Below, piece after piece: positions 1-7,127 of a DNA stretch of 64,000 nt. Origin of the DNA: Mesorhizobium sp. SOD10 (GTDB lineage Bacteria; Pseudomonadota; Alphaproteobacteria; Rhizobiales; Rhizobiaceae); assembly GCA_000824805.1 (NCBI GenBank), contig CCNA01000022.1, forward strand, positions 102,378 to 166,377, given 5' to 3'. A program made the position numbers and the translations under genes. Below the pieces are notes generated by a model that ran no database searches, was not told where the DNA came from, and saw only the letters and a list, made by a program, of their open reading frames with translations. Numbering within the stretch: the first letter of the stretch is position 1; each line of letters starts with the position of its first letter.

Positions 1-258
1 AAGGCCGACGGCCACCGCCGTTGCCGGATGATCGCGCGCCGTACGCTCGATCGCCCTGCCCCTGCGGCTTATTGCCGGTAACGCCTCCTGGAGGCGATCG
101 GCAAGTTGCGTGTAATAGTCGGACGCCATCTCGCTGCCGTCCTCGTAATAGGCGCCACCGCGCCTGGCCAAAACTTTCTTGAGATCGTGCAATTGCCGCG
201 AAAGCGCCGCGACCTGCTTGTCGATATCGACGTCGGAGAGTGTCGAAAACGATGCCAT
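1..258 (-). CDS. ElaB/YqjD-like (DUF883-type) membrane-anchored protein, partial
   Basis: The gene starts at an ATG (256-258) with AGAAGGA upstream and runs off the left edge of the window, so only the first 86 residues are visible. They read as a charged, helix-prone N-terminal region with a DIDKQVAALSRQLHDLKKVL heptad-like stretch and then HPATAVAVGL at the edge. That last motif is where the C-terminal membrane helix of ElaB/YqjD-family proteins normally begins. In E. coli those proteins anchor stationary-phase ribosomes to the inner membrane. The assignment rests on overall architecture, and the role here is inferred. The C-terminal anchor itself lies outside the window. Confidence 0.6.
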   Translation of the reverse strand, partial: MASFSTLSDVDIDKQVAALSRQLHDLKKVLARRGGAYYEDGSEMASDYYTQLADRLQEALPAISRRGRAIERTARDHPATAVAVGL

Positions 259-348
259 GCTTGTTGTCCTTCTCTTCGAGAAGGCCTAACGCATGGACGA
301 CAAGCCAGTTCCTGCGGGCCGACCGCGCCGCATCGGCATGATGGCCGT

Positions 349-888
349 TCAACGGACCTGGTCGAGCAGGCGTTTGCACTCCAGCAGATCGAACAGCGCC
401 TCCTGCAGCAGGGCCCGATTGTCACGCGACAATTTCGAGGAGTCGGGTTGGACGGGACCTTCGTCATCGCTCTTGCCGAGGCCGAAGAAACGGCGGCTGG
501 GCTTCACCTTGGGCTGGCCGACCAGCGCGTCCTCGTCGCCGCGCGGCTGGGCGGCCGCCGTAAGCGGCACCTGCTCGGCCTGGCGGCGCTGGGCGATCGC
601 CTCCACGGCGGCCATGTCGCCATTGCCGATGGCGACCAGAAAATGATTGCCGTTCTCGCGCAACAGCTTCTGCACGCCTTTGATCGTGTAGCCCTGATCA
701 TAGAGCATATGCCTGATGCCCTTGATGAGCTCGACGTCCTGCGGCCGGTAGTAGCGCCGGCCGCCGCCACGCTTCATCGGTTTGATCTGGGTGAAGCGCG
801 TCTCCCAGAAACGCAGCACATGCTGCGGCAAATCGAGGTCTTCCGCGACTTCGCTGATGGTGCGGAAAGCATCGGGGCTCTTGTCCAT
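349..888 (-). CDS. MerR-family transcriptional regulator
   Basis: A 179-aa protein with an N-terminal winged helix-turn-helix of MerR type. ISEVAEDLDLPQHVLRFWE forms the recognition region at about residues 11-29, followed by a GGGRRYYRPQDVELI wing and a GYTIKGVQKLL segment. The C-terminal half is low in recognisable motifs and has no cysteine cluster, so a metal-sensing role is not supported. An upstream ATG-like codon extends the frame to 924, but GGAGGA sits 7 nt before the codon at 888, which fixes the start there. It lies directly downstream of ihfA on the same strand, a common arrangement in rhizobia, with a possible hairpin between them. Confidence 0.85.
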   Translation of the reverse strand: MDKSPDAFRTISEVAEDLDLPQHVLRFWETRFTQIKPMKRGGGRRYYRPQDVELIKGIRHMLYDQGYTIKGVQKLLRENGNHFLVAIGNGDMAAVEAIAQRRQAEQVPLTAAAQPRGDEDALVGQPKVKPSRRFFGLGKSDDEGPVQPDSSKLSRDNRALLQEALFDLLECKRLLDQVR

Positions 889-981
889 GGGCCAATCCTC
901 CACGCTGGACCACGATCCGGGCATGATACCGAATCGCCCCTTATTTCAGCGGTTTATGAAACGATATTCAAGCCCAGCGTC

Positions 982-999
982 AAAACCGCCGGCGGTTTT
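982..999 (-). terminator. Palindrome downstream of ihfA, possible terminator
   Basis: A perfect 18-bp palindrome (AAAACCGCC then GGCGGTTTT) lies 20 nt past the ihfA stop. It ends in a short T run on the minus strand. The loop must open from the GC core and the T tract is short, so termination is plausible but weak. Confidence 0.4.
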
Positions 1000-1019
1000 C
1001 AACCGTATTCGTCAGCAAA

Positions 1020-1343
1020 CTACTTGCTGCCCTTGCCCTTGCTGTTCTGGTGCGAACGCAGGATCCGGTTCTTGAGCACATTCGACGATTTGAACGTCAT
1101 CACCCGGCGCGGCAGGATCGGCACTTCCTCGCCCGTCTTGGGATTGCGGCCGATGCGCTCGTTCTTGGAACGGACATGGAAGGTGGCGAAGGAAGACAGC
1201 TTCACCGTCTCGCCTCGAACGATGGCCTCGCAGATCTCATCCAGGACGGCCTCGACGAGCTCGGCCGATTCAGTTCGCGACAAGCCAACCTTCCGGTAAA
1301 CGGCTTCAGCTAGGTCGGCACGCGTAAGTGTCTTTCCCCCCAT
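1020..1343 (-). CDS. ihfA: Integration host factor subunit alpha
   Basis: A 107-aa HU/IHF-fold DNA-bending protein. The N-terminal TLTRADLAEAVYRKVGLSR helix pair and the DNA-binding arm with GRNPKTGEEVPI (around residues 65-76) are diagnostic. The arm carries the conserved proline that intercalates into DNA at the kink. IHF works as a heterodimer with IhfB, encoded elsewhere, and acts in sigma-54 promoter architecture, replication and recombination. The ATG at 1341-1343 has a GGGAC-type ribosome site. The neighbours fabH upstream and merR downstream match the usual alphaproteobacterial plsX-fabH-ihfA-merR order. Confidence 0.95.
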   Translation of the reverse strand: MGGKTLTRADLAEAVYRKVGLSRTESAELVEAVLDEICEAIVRGETVKLSSFATFHVRSKNERIGRNPKTGEEVPILPRRVMTFKSSNVLKNRILRSHQNSKGKGSK

Positions 1344-1446
1344 GCGACCGTCCCATCTGCTCGCAACACGTAAATCGATACAGGTAAAGGCAGAGCCTAA
1401 GTAATTGATCCGGCAAGGTCAAGAACCGAACCGGCGCGTTCGGCAC

Positions 1447-2418
1447 TTACCAGCGGAGCAATACCGCGCCCCAGGTGAAACCTCCACCCATCGCCTCGAG
1501 AAGCACAAGGTCGCCCTTCTTGATGCGGCCGTCGGCGACGGCCACCGAGAGAGCGAGCGGCACCGAGGCAGCCGAGGTGTTACCGTGTAGATCGACGGTG
1601 ACCACCACTTTCTCTTCGGCAATCCCGAGCTTCTTGGCGGAAGCGTCAATAATCCGTTTATTGGCTTGATGCGGCACGAACCAGTCGAGGTCCTCGGCCG
1701 TTATGCCGGCCTGGCCGAAGGTCGCCTCGATGACATCGGTGATCATGCCGACGGCATGCTTGAACACTTCACGGCCTTCCATCCTGAGATGACCGACGGT
1801 TCCCGTGGTCGAAGGGCCGCCGTCGACGAAGAGCTTGTCCTTGTGCACGCCGTCCGAGCGCAAGCTTGCCGCCAAAACGCCGCGATCGGTGATCGCCCCG
1901 GCGCCCTCTTCCGCTTCGAGAACCAGCGCGCCGGCGCCGTCGCCAAACAGCACGCAGGTTGAGCGGTCGCTCCAGTCGAGGATGCGCGAGAATGTTTCCG
2001 AGCCGATCACCAGGACGCGTTTGGCGAGGCCGCCGCGGATATAAAGGTCGGCGGTGGCGACGGCGTAGACGAAGCCCGAGCATACGGCCTGCATGTCGAA
2101 GGCGAAGCCGTGATGCATGCCGAGCCGGTTCTGGATTTCGACGGCAGTCGCCGGGAACGTGTTGTTGGGCGTCGAGGTCGCCAGGATGATGAGGTCGATA
2201 TCGGCGGGTGTCATGCCGGCGCTGTCGAGCGCGGCGCGCGCGGCCGCCTCTCCGAGCGAGGCCGTCGTCTCGTCGTCGGCCGCGACGTGGCGCTGGCGAA
2301 TGCCGGTGCGCTGGACGATCCACTCGTCGGAGGTCTCGACCATGCCTTCGAAATCGGCATTCTTCATGATGCGGCGGGGCAGCGCGGCACCATTGCCGCG
2401 CACGACTGATCTGATCAA
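1447..2418 (-). CDS. fabH: 3-oxoacyl-ACP synthase III (beta-ketoacyl-ACP synthase III)
   Basis: A 323-aa condensing enzyme that starts fatty acid synthesis by joining acetyl-CoA to malonyl-ACP. The catalytic triad is visible: Cys113 in MQAVCSGF, His250 in FVPHQANKR and Asn280 in HGNTSAAS. The length is normal for the family. The frame begins with TTG at 2418, supported by AGGAA six bases upstream, and the alternative GTG five codons on lacks this. The gene follows plsX by 9 nt in the same direction, so the two are almost certainly cotranscribed and coordinate chain initiation with acyl phosphate formation. Confidence 0.97.
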   Translation of the reverse strand: MIRSVVRGNGAALPRRIMKNADFEGMVETSDEWIVQRTGIRQRHVAADDETTASLGEAAARAALDSAGMTPADIDLIILATSTPNNTFPATAVEIQNRLGMHHGFAFDMQAVCSGFVYAVATADLYIRGGLAKRVLVIGSETFSRILDWSDRSTCVLFGDGAGALVLEAEEGAGAITDRGVLAASLRSDGVHKDKLFVDGGPSTTGTVGHLRMEGREVFKHAVGMITDVIEATFGQAGITAEDLDWFVPHQANKRIIDASAKKLGIAEEKVVVTVDLHGNTSAASVPLALSVAVADGRIKKGDLVLLEAMGGGFTWGAVLLRW

Positions 2419-2427
2419 AGCTCGTTC

Positions 2428-3498
2428 CTATTCCTCGGCGTCGGCGGCGACACCGGATTTCCTGTTTGCCTGCGCAGTCGGGTTGCGCGCATGGAACAGA
2501 TCGAGGTCGGCCTCGATCCGGTCAAGCAGATTGTTGCGCACCATGTCGTAGCCGAGCTCGATGGCTGCCGCGAAGCCATCCGAATCGGCGCCGCCATGGC
2601 TCTTCACCACGATGCCGTTCAACCCCAGGAAGACGCCGCCATTGGAGCGACCGACATCCATCTTTTCGCGCAGCCTGTCGAAGGCGCCCTTGGCGAAGAC
2701 ATAGCCGATCTTGGCCATGAGCGTGCGGCTCATGGCGGCGCGCAAATAGCCGGCGATCTGCCTTGCGGTGCCTTCGGCCGTCTTGAGCGCGATGTTTCCG
2801 GCAAAGCCTTCGGTGACCACCACGTCGACCGTTCCCTTGCCGATATCGTCGCCCTCGACGAAGCCGCGATAGTTCATCGAGGCCATGTTGGCCTCACGCA
2901 GCATGCGGCCGGCTTCCTTGACCTCTTCCTGGCCCTTGATCTCCTCGACGCCGACATTGAGTAGGCCGACGCTCGGCCGCTCGACGCCGAACACCGAGCG
3001 CGCCATGCCGGTGCCCAGAATGGCGAAATCGATAAGCTGATGCGCATCGGCGCCGATGGTGGCGCCGACATCGAGCACCACGCTTTCGCCGCGCGTCGTG
3101 GGCCAGAGCGCCGCGATCGCCGGGCGGTCGATGGTGGCCATGGTGCGCAGGCAGAATTTCGACATCGCCATCAGCGCGCCGGTGTTGCCGGCCGAGATGC
3201 AGGCCTGCGCCCCGCCGTTCTTGACCGCCTCGACGGCCTTCCACATCGACGACTTCCAGCGGCCGTGGCGCAAGGCCTGGCTCGGCTTGTCGTCCATGCG
3301 CACGGCGACCTCGCAATGGACGAACTCACTCACCTCGCCGAGTTTCGGAAATTTCGCAAGCTCGGGACGCACCACGTCCTCGCGGCCGTAGATGACGAAG
3401 CGGATGTCAGGACGGCGTATGGCGACCGTCATCAGCGCCGGGATGACCACGCTCGGTCCGTGATCGCCGCCCATGGCATCGATGGAAATCCTGATCAC
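2428..3498 (-). CDS. plsX: Phosphate acyltransferase PlsX
   Basis: A 356-aa soluble enzyme converting acyl-ACP to acyl-phosphate for PlsY in phospholipid synthesis. The N-terminal ISIDAMGGDHGP, the SAGNTGALM turn and DVVVTEGFAGNIALK are family hallmarks, and the length is typical. The start is GTG at 3498. The only in-frame ATG nearby would cut into the conserved DAMGGD motif, so GTG is retained although no strong ribosome site is visible. It sits between yceD (130 nt upstream) and fabH (9 nt downstream). In many bacteria rpmF lies between yceD and plsX, but here the gap holds only a hairpin. Confidence 0.97.
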   Translation of the reverse strand: MIRISIDAMGGDHGPSVVIPALMTVAIRRPDIRFVIYGREDVVRPELAKFPKLGEVSEFVHCEVAVRMDDKPSQALRHGRWKSSMWKAVEAVKNGGAQACISAGNTGALMAMSKFCLRTMATIDRPAIAALWPTTRGESVVLDVGATIGADAHQLIDFAILGTGMARSVFGVERPSVGLLNVGVEEIKGQEEVKEAGRMLREANMASMNYRGFVEGDDIGKGTVDVVVTEGFAGNIALKTAEGTARQIAGYLRAAMSRTLMAKIGYVFAKGAFDRLREKMDVGRSNGGVFLGLNGIVVKSHGGADSDGFAAAIELGYDMVRNNLLDRIEADLDLFHARNPTAQANRKSGVAADAEE

Positions 3499-3610
3499 GT
3501 GGTATTTTTCTCACGGTTTGCCTGGCTTGCGGCGAACGCCTGCCAAGGTAAGGGGGCTCGCGAAGGTTCGGCGAAAATAGCGGTTTTGGGCTGACGCACA
3601 ACCAACTTTT

Positions 3611-3640
3611 CCAAAATCCGGACCACTCTCAGGATTTTCC
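3611..3640. repeat. Hairpin at the yceD stop codon
   Basis: CCAAAATCC and GGATTTTCC form an imperfect inverted repeat that straddles the end of yceD (stop 3629-3631). It may act as a transcript end or processing site. There is no clear T tract beyond a short run. Confidence 0.35.
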
Positions 3641-4177
3641 AAGCAGCGAACGCAGCTTTTTCTGGAATTCGCTTTCCTCAGGCTGGTCGTCGCCGGCAAC
3701 ATCGAGCGACGCCCCCGGCTTACGCGGATAGGGATCGATCGCCAGGCCGAAAAACTGCTCCGCCAGCGCGCCGACGTCGATGGTGTCGCCGGAAAATGTC
3801 TCCGGGCTGTCCGGTCCGTCGGCGTCGAGGATGATCTCGCCGCCGCCCTCGAAACCTTCGCGCCCAAGCTTCGACTGCTCGGGCAGAAACAGCGCCTCGA
3901 CCGGCTCGTCGATATGCGCGCTGACCGGATCCAGGGTGACGATGCAGGCTTGCGTGATGTCGGCCTCGACGCGGCCGGTGACCTTGACGCCATTGCGGTT
4001 CCAGGAGGTCACGAGCAGCTCGGCGCGATAGCTTTCGACCGAAAGCAGATCGTGTTCGGCGGCAAGCGCTTGACGCTGGCGTTCATCGGCCTCGACCACG
4101 ACGGGCAGGCCCTTTTGCGGCAGCCGCGCGACATTGGCGACAAAGGATACCGGGCTTTGCAATTCGGCGTCTTTCAT
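3629..4177 (-). CDS. yceD: YceD/DUF177-family protein (23S rRNA accumulation protein)
   Basis: A 182-aa protein with a central EADITQACIVTLDPV segment, the usual core of the DUF177 (YceD) family, and an acidic C-terminal half. E. coli YceD is needed for normal 23S rRNA levels. The biochemical activity is not settled. The open frame extends to a GTG at 4192, but AAGGAGG spans that extension and lies 5 nt before the ATG at 4177, which therefore is the best start (a second ATG at 4180 is too close). It follows the Cbp3-type gene by 11 nt and precedes plsX, as in many alphaproteobacteria. Confidence 0.88.
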   Translation of the reverse strand: MKDAELQSPVSFVANVARLPQKGLPVVVEADERQRQALAAEHDLLSVESYRAELLVTSWNRNGVKVTGRVEADITQACIVTLDPVSAHIDEPVEALFLPEQSKLGREGFEGGGEIILDADGPDSPETFSGDTIDVGALAEQFFGLAIDPYPRKPGASLDVAGDDQPEESEFQKKLRSLLGKS

Positions 4178-4188
4178 CATGGCCTCCT

Positions 4189-4731
4189 TCACGCGGTCCC
4201 GGCGGCCGGGAACGCGGCAGTGCCGGCGACGATCGATTCGGTCGGCTGCGCGGCAAGCTTCCGCGAGGCCTCGCGGACATAGTCCGCCAGCAGCGGCGCG
4301 TGCGGCCAGGAGCCGGCGTCCGGCCTGACATTGCGGGCAAGCGCCGCCGCAAGCGCCAGCCGATCGTCCTGCCCGAGCGCGTCGTCATAAGCGGCCGTGC
4401 GGCCGTAAAACATCTTTGCCAGCTTCTTCATGCGCTTGGGCACGCCGACATCGCTGATGCCGAGCTCGCGCAGCGAATGCTCGACATCGAGAAAGAACTC
4501 GTCGATCAGCACTTGCGCGACCTCGGCGGCCACACCTTGCTCGCCATGCAACCGATGCTGGACGAGATACATGTGCAGCGACAGCATCTCGAAGCGGCCG
4601 AGCGGCGTATCCGGCACATTCCAGTCGGAATAAAACACCGTTTGCCGCGCCGCCGCCACGATTTGTGCGTAGAGCGCGTCGGTGATAGCGCGGTTGGCAT
4701 TGCGTTCGCGGCCAAAAAGGCGCTGGAACAT
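4189..4731 (-). CDS. Ubiquinol-cytochrome c chaperone (Cbp3-type) family protein
   Basis: A 180-aa protein matching the bacterial Cbp3/UQCC1 family, with FQRLFGRERNANRAITDALY at the N-terminus, the LGRFEMLSLHMYLVQHRL core, VLIDEFFLDVEHSLRELGI and VPKRMKKLAKMFYGR. Members help assemble cytochrome b of the bc1 complex. The frame extends to 4785, but that ATG has no ribosome site and the family normally begins at MFQRLF, so 4731 is chosen. It is divergent from bamE and heads the yceD-plsX-fabH direction. Coupling of respiratory assembly with lipid synthesis is positional inference only. Confidence 0.85.
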   Translation of the reverse strand: MFQRLFGRERNANRAITDALYAQIVAAARQTVFYSDWNVPDTPLGRFEMLSLHMYLVQHRLHGEQGVAAEVAQVLIDEFFLDVEHSLRELGISDVGVPKRMKKLAKMFYGRTAAYDDALGQDDRLALAAALARNVRPDAGSWPHAPLLADYVREASRKLAAQPTESIVAGTAAFPAAGTA

Positions 4732-4845
4732 CGAGGGCGGTCTCCCGGGGACCTGTTGTTTAATTTGGCCTTGTTGCATCGGCATCGAAGCTGGTTTACC
4801 GGTTTTGCGGCCCAGCGCAAGTTGCGGGGATGTTATGGAGAATTG

Positions 4846-5373
4846 TTGTTGGGTGCGCTGAAATTCAAGTCGTTCTTTGCGCCCGCCCAGGTGGGCGTGG
4901 CTTCGCTGCTGGTCGTGGTATCAGCGCTTTCCGCCTGCAATTCGTCCAAGATGTTCGGCGATCTCCATCCAAGCGAGACGCTGACGAAAGGCTACGTCAT
5001 CGACCAGCAGGCGATCGATTCGGTACCGGTCGGGTCGAGCCGCGAACAGGTGCTTTTGGCGCTGGGCACGCCGTCGACGACGGCGACCTTCGATAACGAG
5101 GCCTTCTACTACATCTCGCAAACGCGCAAGCGCTACGTCGCCTTCGACAACCCCCGGATCATCGACCAGCATGTGCTGGCGGTCTATTTCGGCGCCGACG
5201 GCCGCGTCACCCAGATCGCCAATTACGGCCTCAAGGACGGCAAGATCTTCGACTTCATCTCGCGGACGACGCCGACCGGCGGCAAGGACCAGAACTTCCT
5301 TAGCCAGATCATCAGCGGTGCGAGCAAGCTGGCACCTGGCATCCCCGGCGGCGGCAGCGGCGGTACGCCTTAA
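4846..5373 (+). CDS. bamE: Outer membrane assembly factor BamE (SmpA/OmlA) lipoprotein
   Basis: A protein of about 175 aa. An N-terminal membrane-spanning stretch ends in VVSALSACNSS, a lipobox-like ALSAC, and is followed by the BamE fold: GYVIDQQAIDSVPVGSSREQ, then LALGTPSTTATF and YYISQTRKR. BamE stabilises the beta-barrel assembly machine at the outer membrane. No ATG precedes the signal peptide. Three consecutive TTG codons lie at 4843, 4846 and 4849 after GGAG (4837-4840), and the middle or last has proper spacing, so a TTG start is inferred. A low-complexity Gly/Ser tail closes the protein. A strong terminator follows. Confidence 0.9.
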   Translation: MLGALKFKSFFAPAQVGVASLLVVVSALSACNSSKMFGDLHPSETLTKGYVIDQQAIDSVPVGSSREQVLLALGTPSTTATFDNEAFYYISQTRKRYVAFDNPRIIDQHVLAVYFGADGRVTQIANYGLKDGKIFDFISRTTPTGGKDQNFLSQIISGASKLAPGIPGGGSGGTP

Positions 5374-5403
5374 GTCTATCGACGGCCTGCAGAATAATCA
5401 GCA

Positions 5404-5430
5404 CCCGCCGCCTCGGCGGCGGGTTTTGTT
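5404..5430 (+). terminator. Intrinsic terminator after bamE
   Basis: A perfect CCCGCCGCC/GGCGGCGGG stem is followed by TTTTGTT. It lies 30 nt downstream of the bamE stop and isolates bamE from the cupin-glycosyltransferase pair. Confidence 0.85.
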
Positions 5431-5505
5431 TACGCGCAGCCAGGACGCATACTTGCTTATATTCCCGCGTCCCCCTATCAATTTGCTGGGGATTGGGGAC
5501 CTATC

Positions 5506-6051
5506 ATGAGCAACAGCGATCGCACTGTGCCGCAAGGCTGGATGGCGACGGGCACGCCTGACCGGCAGACCGTCACACCTGACTGGCTTGTCGTCGATGC
5601 GCCGACAATCGACGGCGTCGCGCTCAAGGAAATCCGACCTGTCGCGACTTCGACCGGCTACCTCACTGAGGTCTTTCGCGAAGAATGGGATCTCGACGGA
5701 CTTCCCGTCGGACAGGTGTTTCAGCGCACGCTTTATCCCGGCGCGGTGACGGGATGGCATGCCCATGGCGTCACAACCGACCGGCTTTTTTGCTCGGTGG
5801 GCAGCGTTCGCATCTCACTGTTCGACGGTCGCAAGGCCTCGCCGACATTCGGCACGGTTTGGCACAAGATTGTCGGAGCGGTCAGGCCCGCGATCGTCGT
5901 CATTCCGCCCGGCGTCTGGCACGGTGTGGTCGCGCTCGGACCGGAAACGGCGTTGGTGCTCAACCTCGTCGACAAGGCCTACGCCTATGACGCGCCCGAT
6001 CATTGGCGCCTGCCGCCGGACACGGAACAGATTCCCTACAAGCTGGTGTAG
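5506..6051 (+). CDS. Cupin, dTDP-4-dehydrorhamnose 3,5-epimerase (RmlC)-like protein
   Basis: A 181-aa protein of RmlC-like cupin architecture. FQRTLYPGAVTGWHAHG carries the His that would act as base, SVRISLFDGRKASPTFG and VIPPGVWHGVVAL form the barrel, and the C-terminal YAYDAPDHWRLPPD matches the substrate-covering tail of sugar epimerases. Likely role: isomerisation of a nucleotide-activated deoxysugar. It ends one base before a glycosyltransferase gene, so the two probably make and transfer one sugar. The true substrate is not readable, and a non-epimerase cupin is possible. There is no visible signal peptide. Confidence 0.72.
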   Translation: MSNSDRTVPQGWMATGTPDRQTVTPDWLVVDAPTIDGVALKEIRPVATSTGYLTEVFREEWDLDGLPVGQVFQRTLYPGAVTGWHAHGVTTDRLFCSVGSVRISLFDGRKASPTFGTVWHKIVGAVRPAIVVIPPGVWHGVVALGPETALVLNLVDKAYAYDAPDHWRLPPDTEQIPYKLV

Positions 6052-6052
6052 C

Positions 6053-7042
6053 GTGGAACAGGGCGGTCAAGGCGCGCCAACAGGGCGGATCGAACCTCTT
6101 GTCTCGGTTATCATCGCGACTCACAACCGCCCGGCGGTCCTGCGCCAGACGCTGAAGAGCCTCGTCGGTCAGACTCTGCAGAACTGGGAAGCCATAGTCA
6201 TTGGGGACGCCTGCCGGCCGGACACCGCGACAACGGTCGCCGCTTTCGGCGACGCCCGCATCTCCTATATCGATCTTCCAGTGAATTTCGGCGAGCAGTC
6301 GGGGCCGAACAATATCGGCTTTGCCAGAGCACGCGGCCGTTTCGTTGCCATATTGAACCATGACGATCTCTGGTTTCCCGACCATCTGACGTCCATGAGC
6401 GGCTGGATCGACGCCACCGGCGCCGATGTGGTGATCGCCCGAGGTGCTGTCATCGAGTCGACCGCGAGCAAAGGTTCCAGGCATATGATCCTCGGGATGG
6501 GGCGGGACGGCTTCTATGACCCGGTCACCACCGTCGGATTCGGCTCCGCGCAAATGATACGTCGGACGTCGCTGCCAAGGCTTGGGCCGTGGCGGCCGGC
6601 CAGCCAGTGCGTTTGCGAAAGTTCCCAGGACTGGCTGTTCCGTGCCTGGCGCAAGGGTGCGGTGATCGCGACAATGCCTCATCTGACCGTGCTCATGCTG
6701 CATTCGGGCAAGCGCGAAGGCAGCTATGCGCGGGACACGGCGCGGGAGCAGGAAGAACTGATGGACGCGATGAATACGCCTGACGCGTTGCGCGTGAGGA
6801 TTCTCGGCAACGCCGAAGAACCTGCTCCCCTCAAGCGCTCCCGCTACCTCAAACGCAGGCTGCTGGCTGCCCTCGGCGTCCATCCGCGGGCGCGTTCCTT
6901 CCGCCGCCAGTTTCGCCGCGGCGCGTTCATGGCCATGCTGCGCCAGACACGCGGCTTGACGCCGATGCCAGAGCGAGAACCGGACGCCGCCGCGTTGCTG
7001 GCCCGCTACAGCCATGGCAGCGAAAGGCCGGAAGCCAGTTAA
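6053..7042 (+). CDS. Family 2 glycosyltransferase
   Basis: A 329-aa cytosolic enzyme of GT-A fold. LVSVIIATHNRPAVLRQTL is the nucleotide-sugar binding start, NFGEQSGPNNIGFARARG is the middle, and ILNHDDLWFP holds the DxD-type metal motif. The C-terminal third is basic and shows no membrane helices. The start is GTG at 6053, one base after the cupin stop. Longer in-frame extensions overlap the cupin gene and are rejected. It probably adds a sugar prepared by the adjacent epimerase-like protein to a surface polysaccharide. Acceptor and donor cannot be read from sequence. Confidence 0.82.
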   Translation: MEQGGQGAPTGRIEPLVSVIIATHNRPAVLRQTLKSLVGQTLQNWEAIVIGDACRPDTATTVAAFGDARISYIDLPVNFGEQSGPNNIGFARARGRFVAILNHDDLWFPDHLTSMSGWIDATGADVVIARGAVIESTASKGSRHMILGMGRDGFYDPVTTVGFGSAQMIRRTSLPRLGPWRPASQCVCESSQDWLFRAWRKGAVIATMPHLTVLMLHSGKREGSYARDTAREQEELMDAMNTPDALRVRILGNAEEPAPLKRSRYLKRRLLAALGVHPRARSFRRQFRRGAFMAMLRQTRGLTPMPEREPDAAALLARYSHGSERPEAS

Positions 7043-7073
7043 GCGCCCCGGCGGGACGCAGAATGTGGTGCCG

Positions 7074-7107
7074 AAAAAAGCCCGCGGGATCGCTCCCGCG
7101 GGCTTTG
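7074..7107. terminator. Bidirectional terminator between glycosyltransferase and hppA
   Basis: CCCGCGGGA-TCGC-TCCCGCGGG forms a perfect 9-bp stem with a 4-nt loop. It is flanked by six A on the left, giving a U tract for the minus-strand hppA transcript, and CTTTG on the right. It serves convergent genes ending at 7042 and 7128. Confidence 0.88.
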
Positions 7108-7127
7108 TCCTGGAACAGTTGCCGCTA

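Noticed and set aside
106..1299. A 397-aa plus-strand frame
   Set aside because: It is antisense to merR and ihfA and has no family features.
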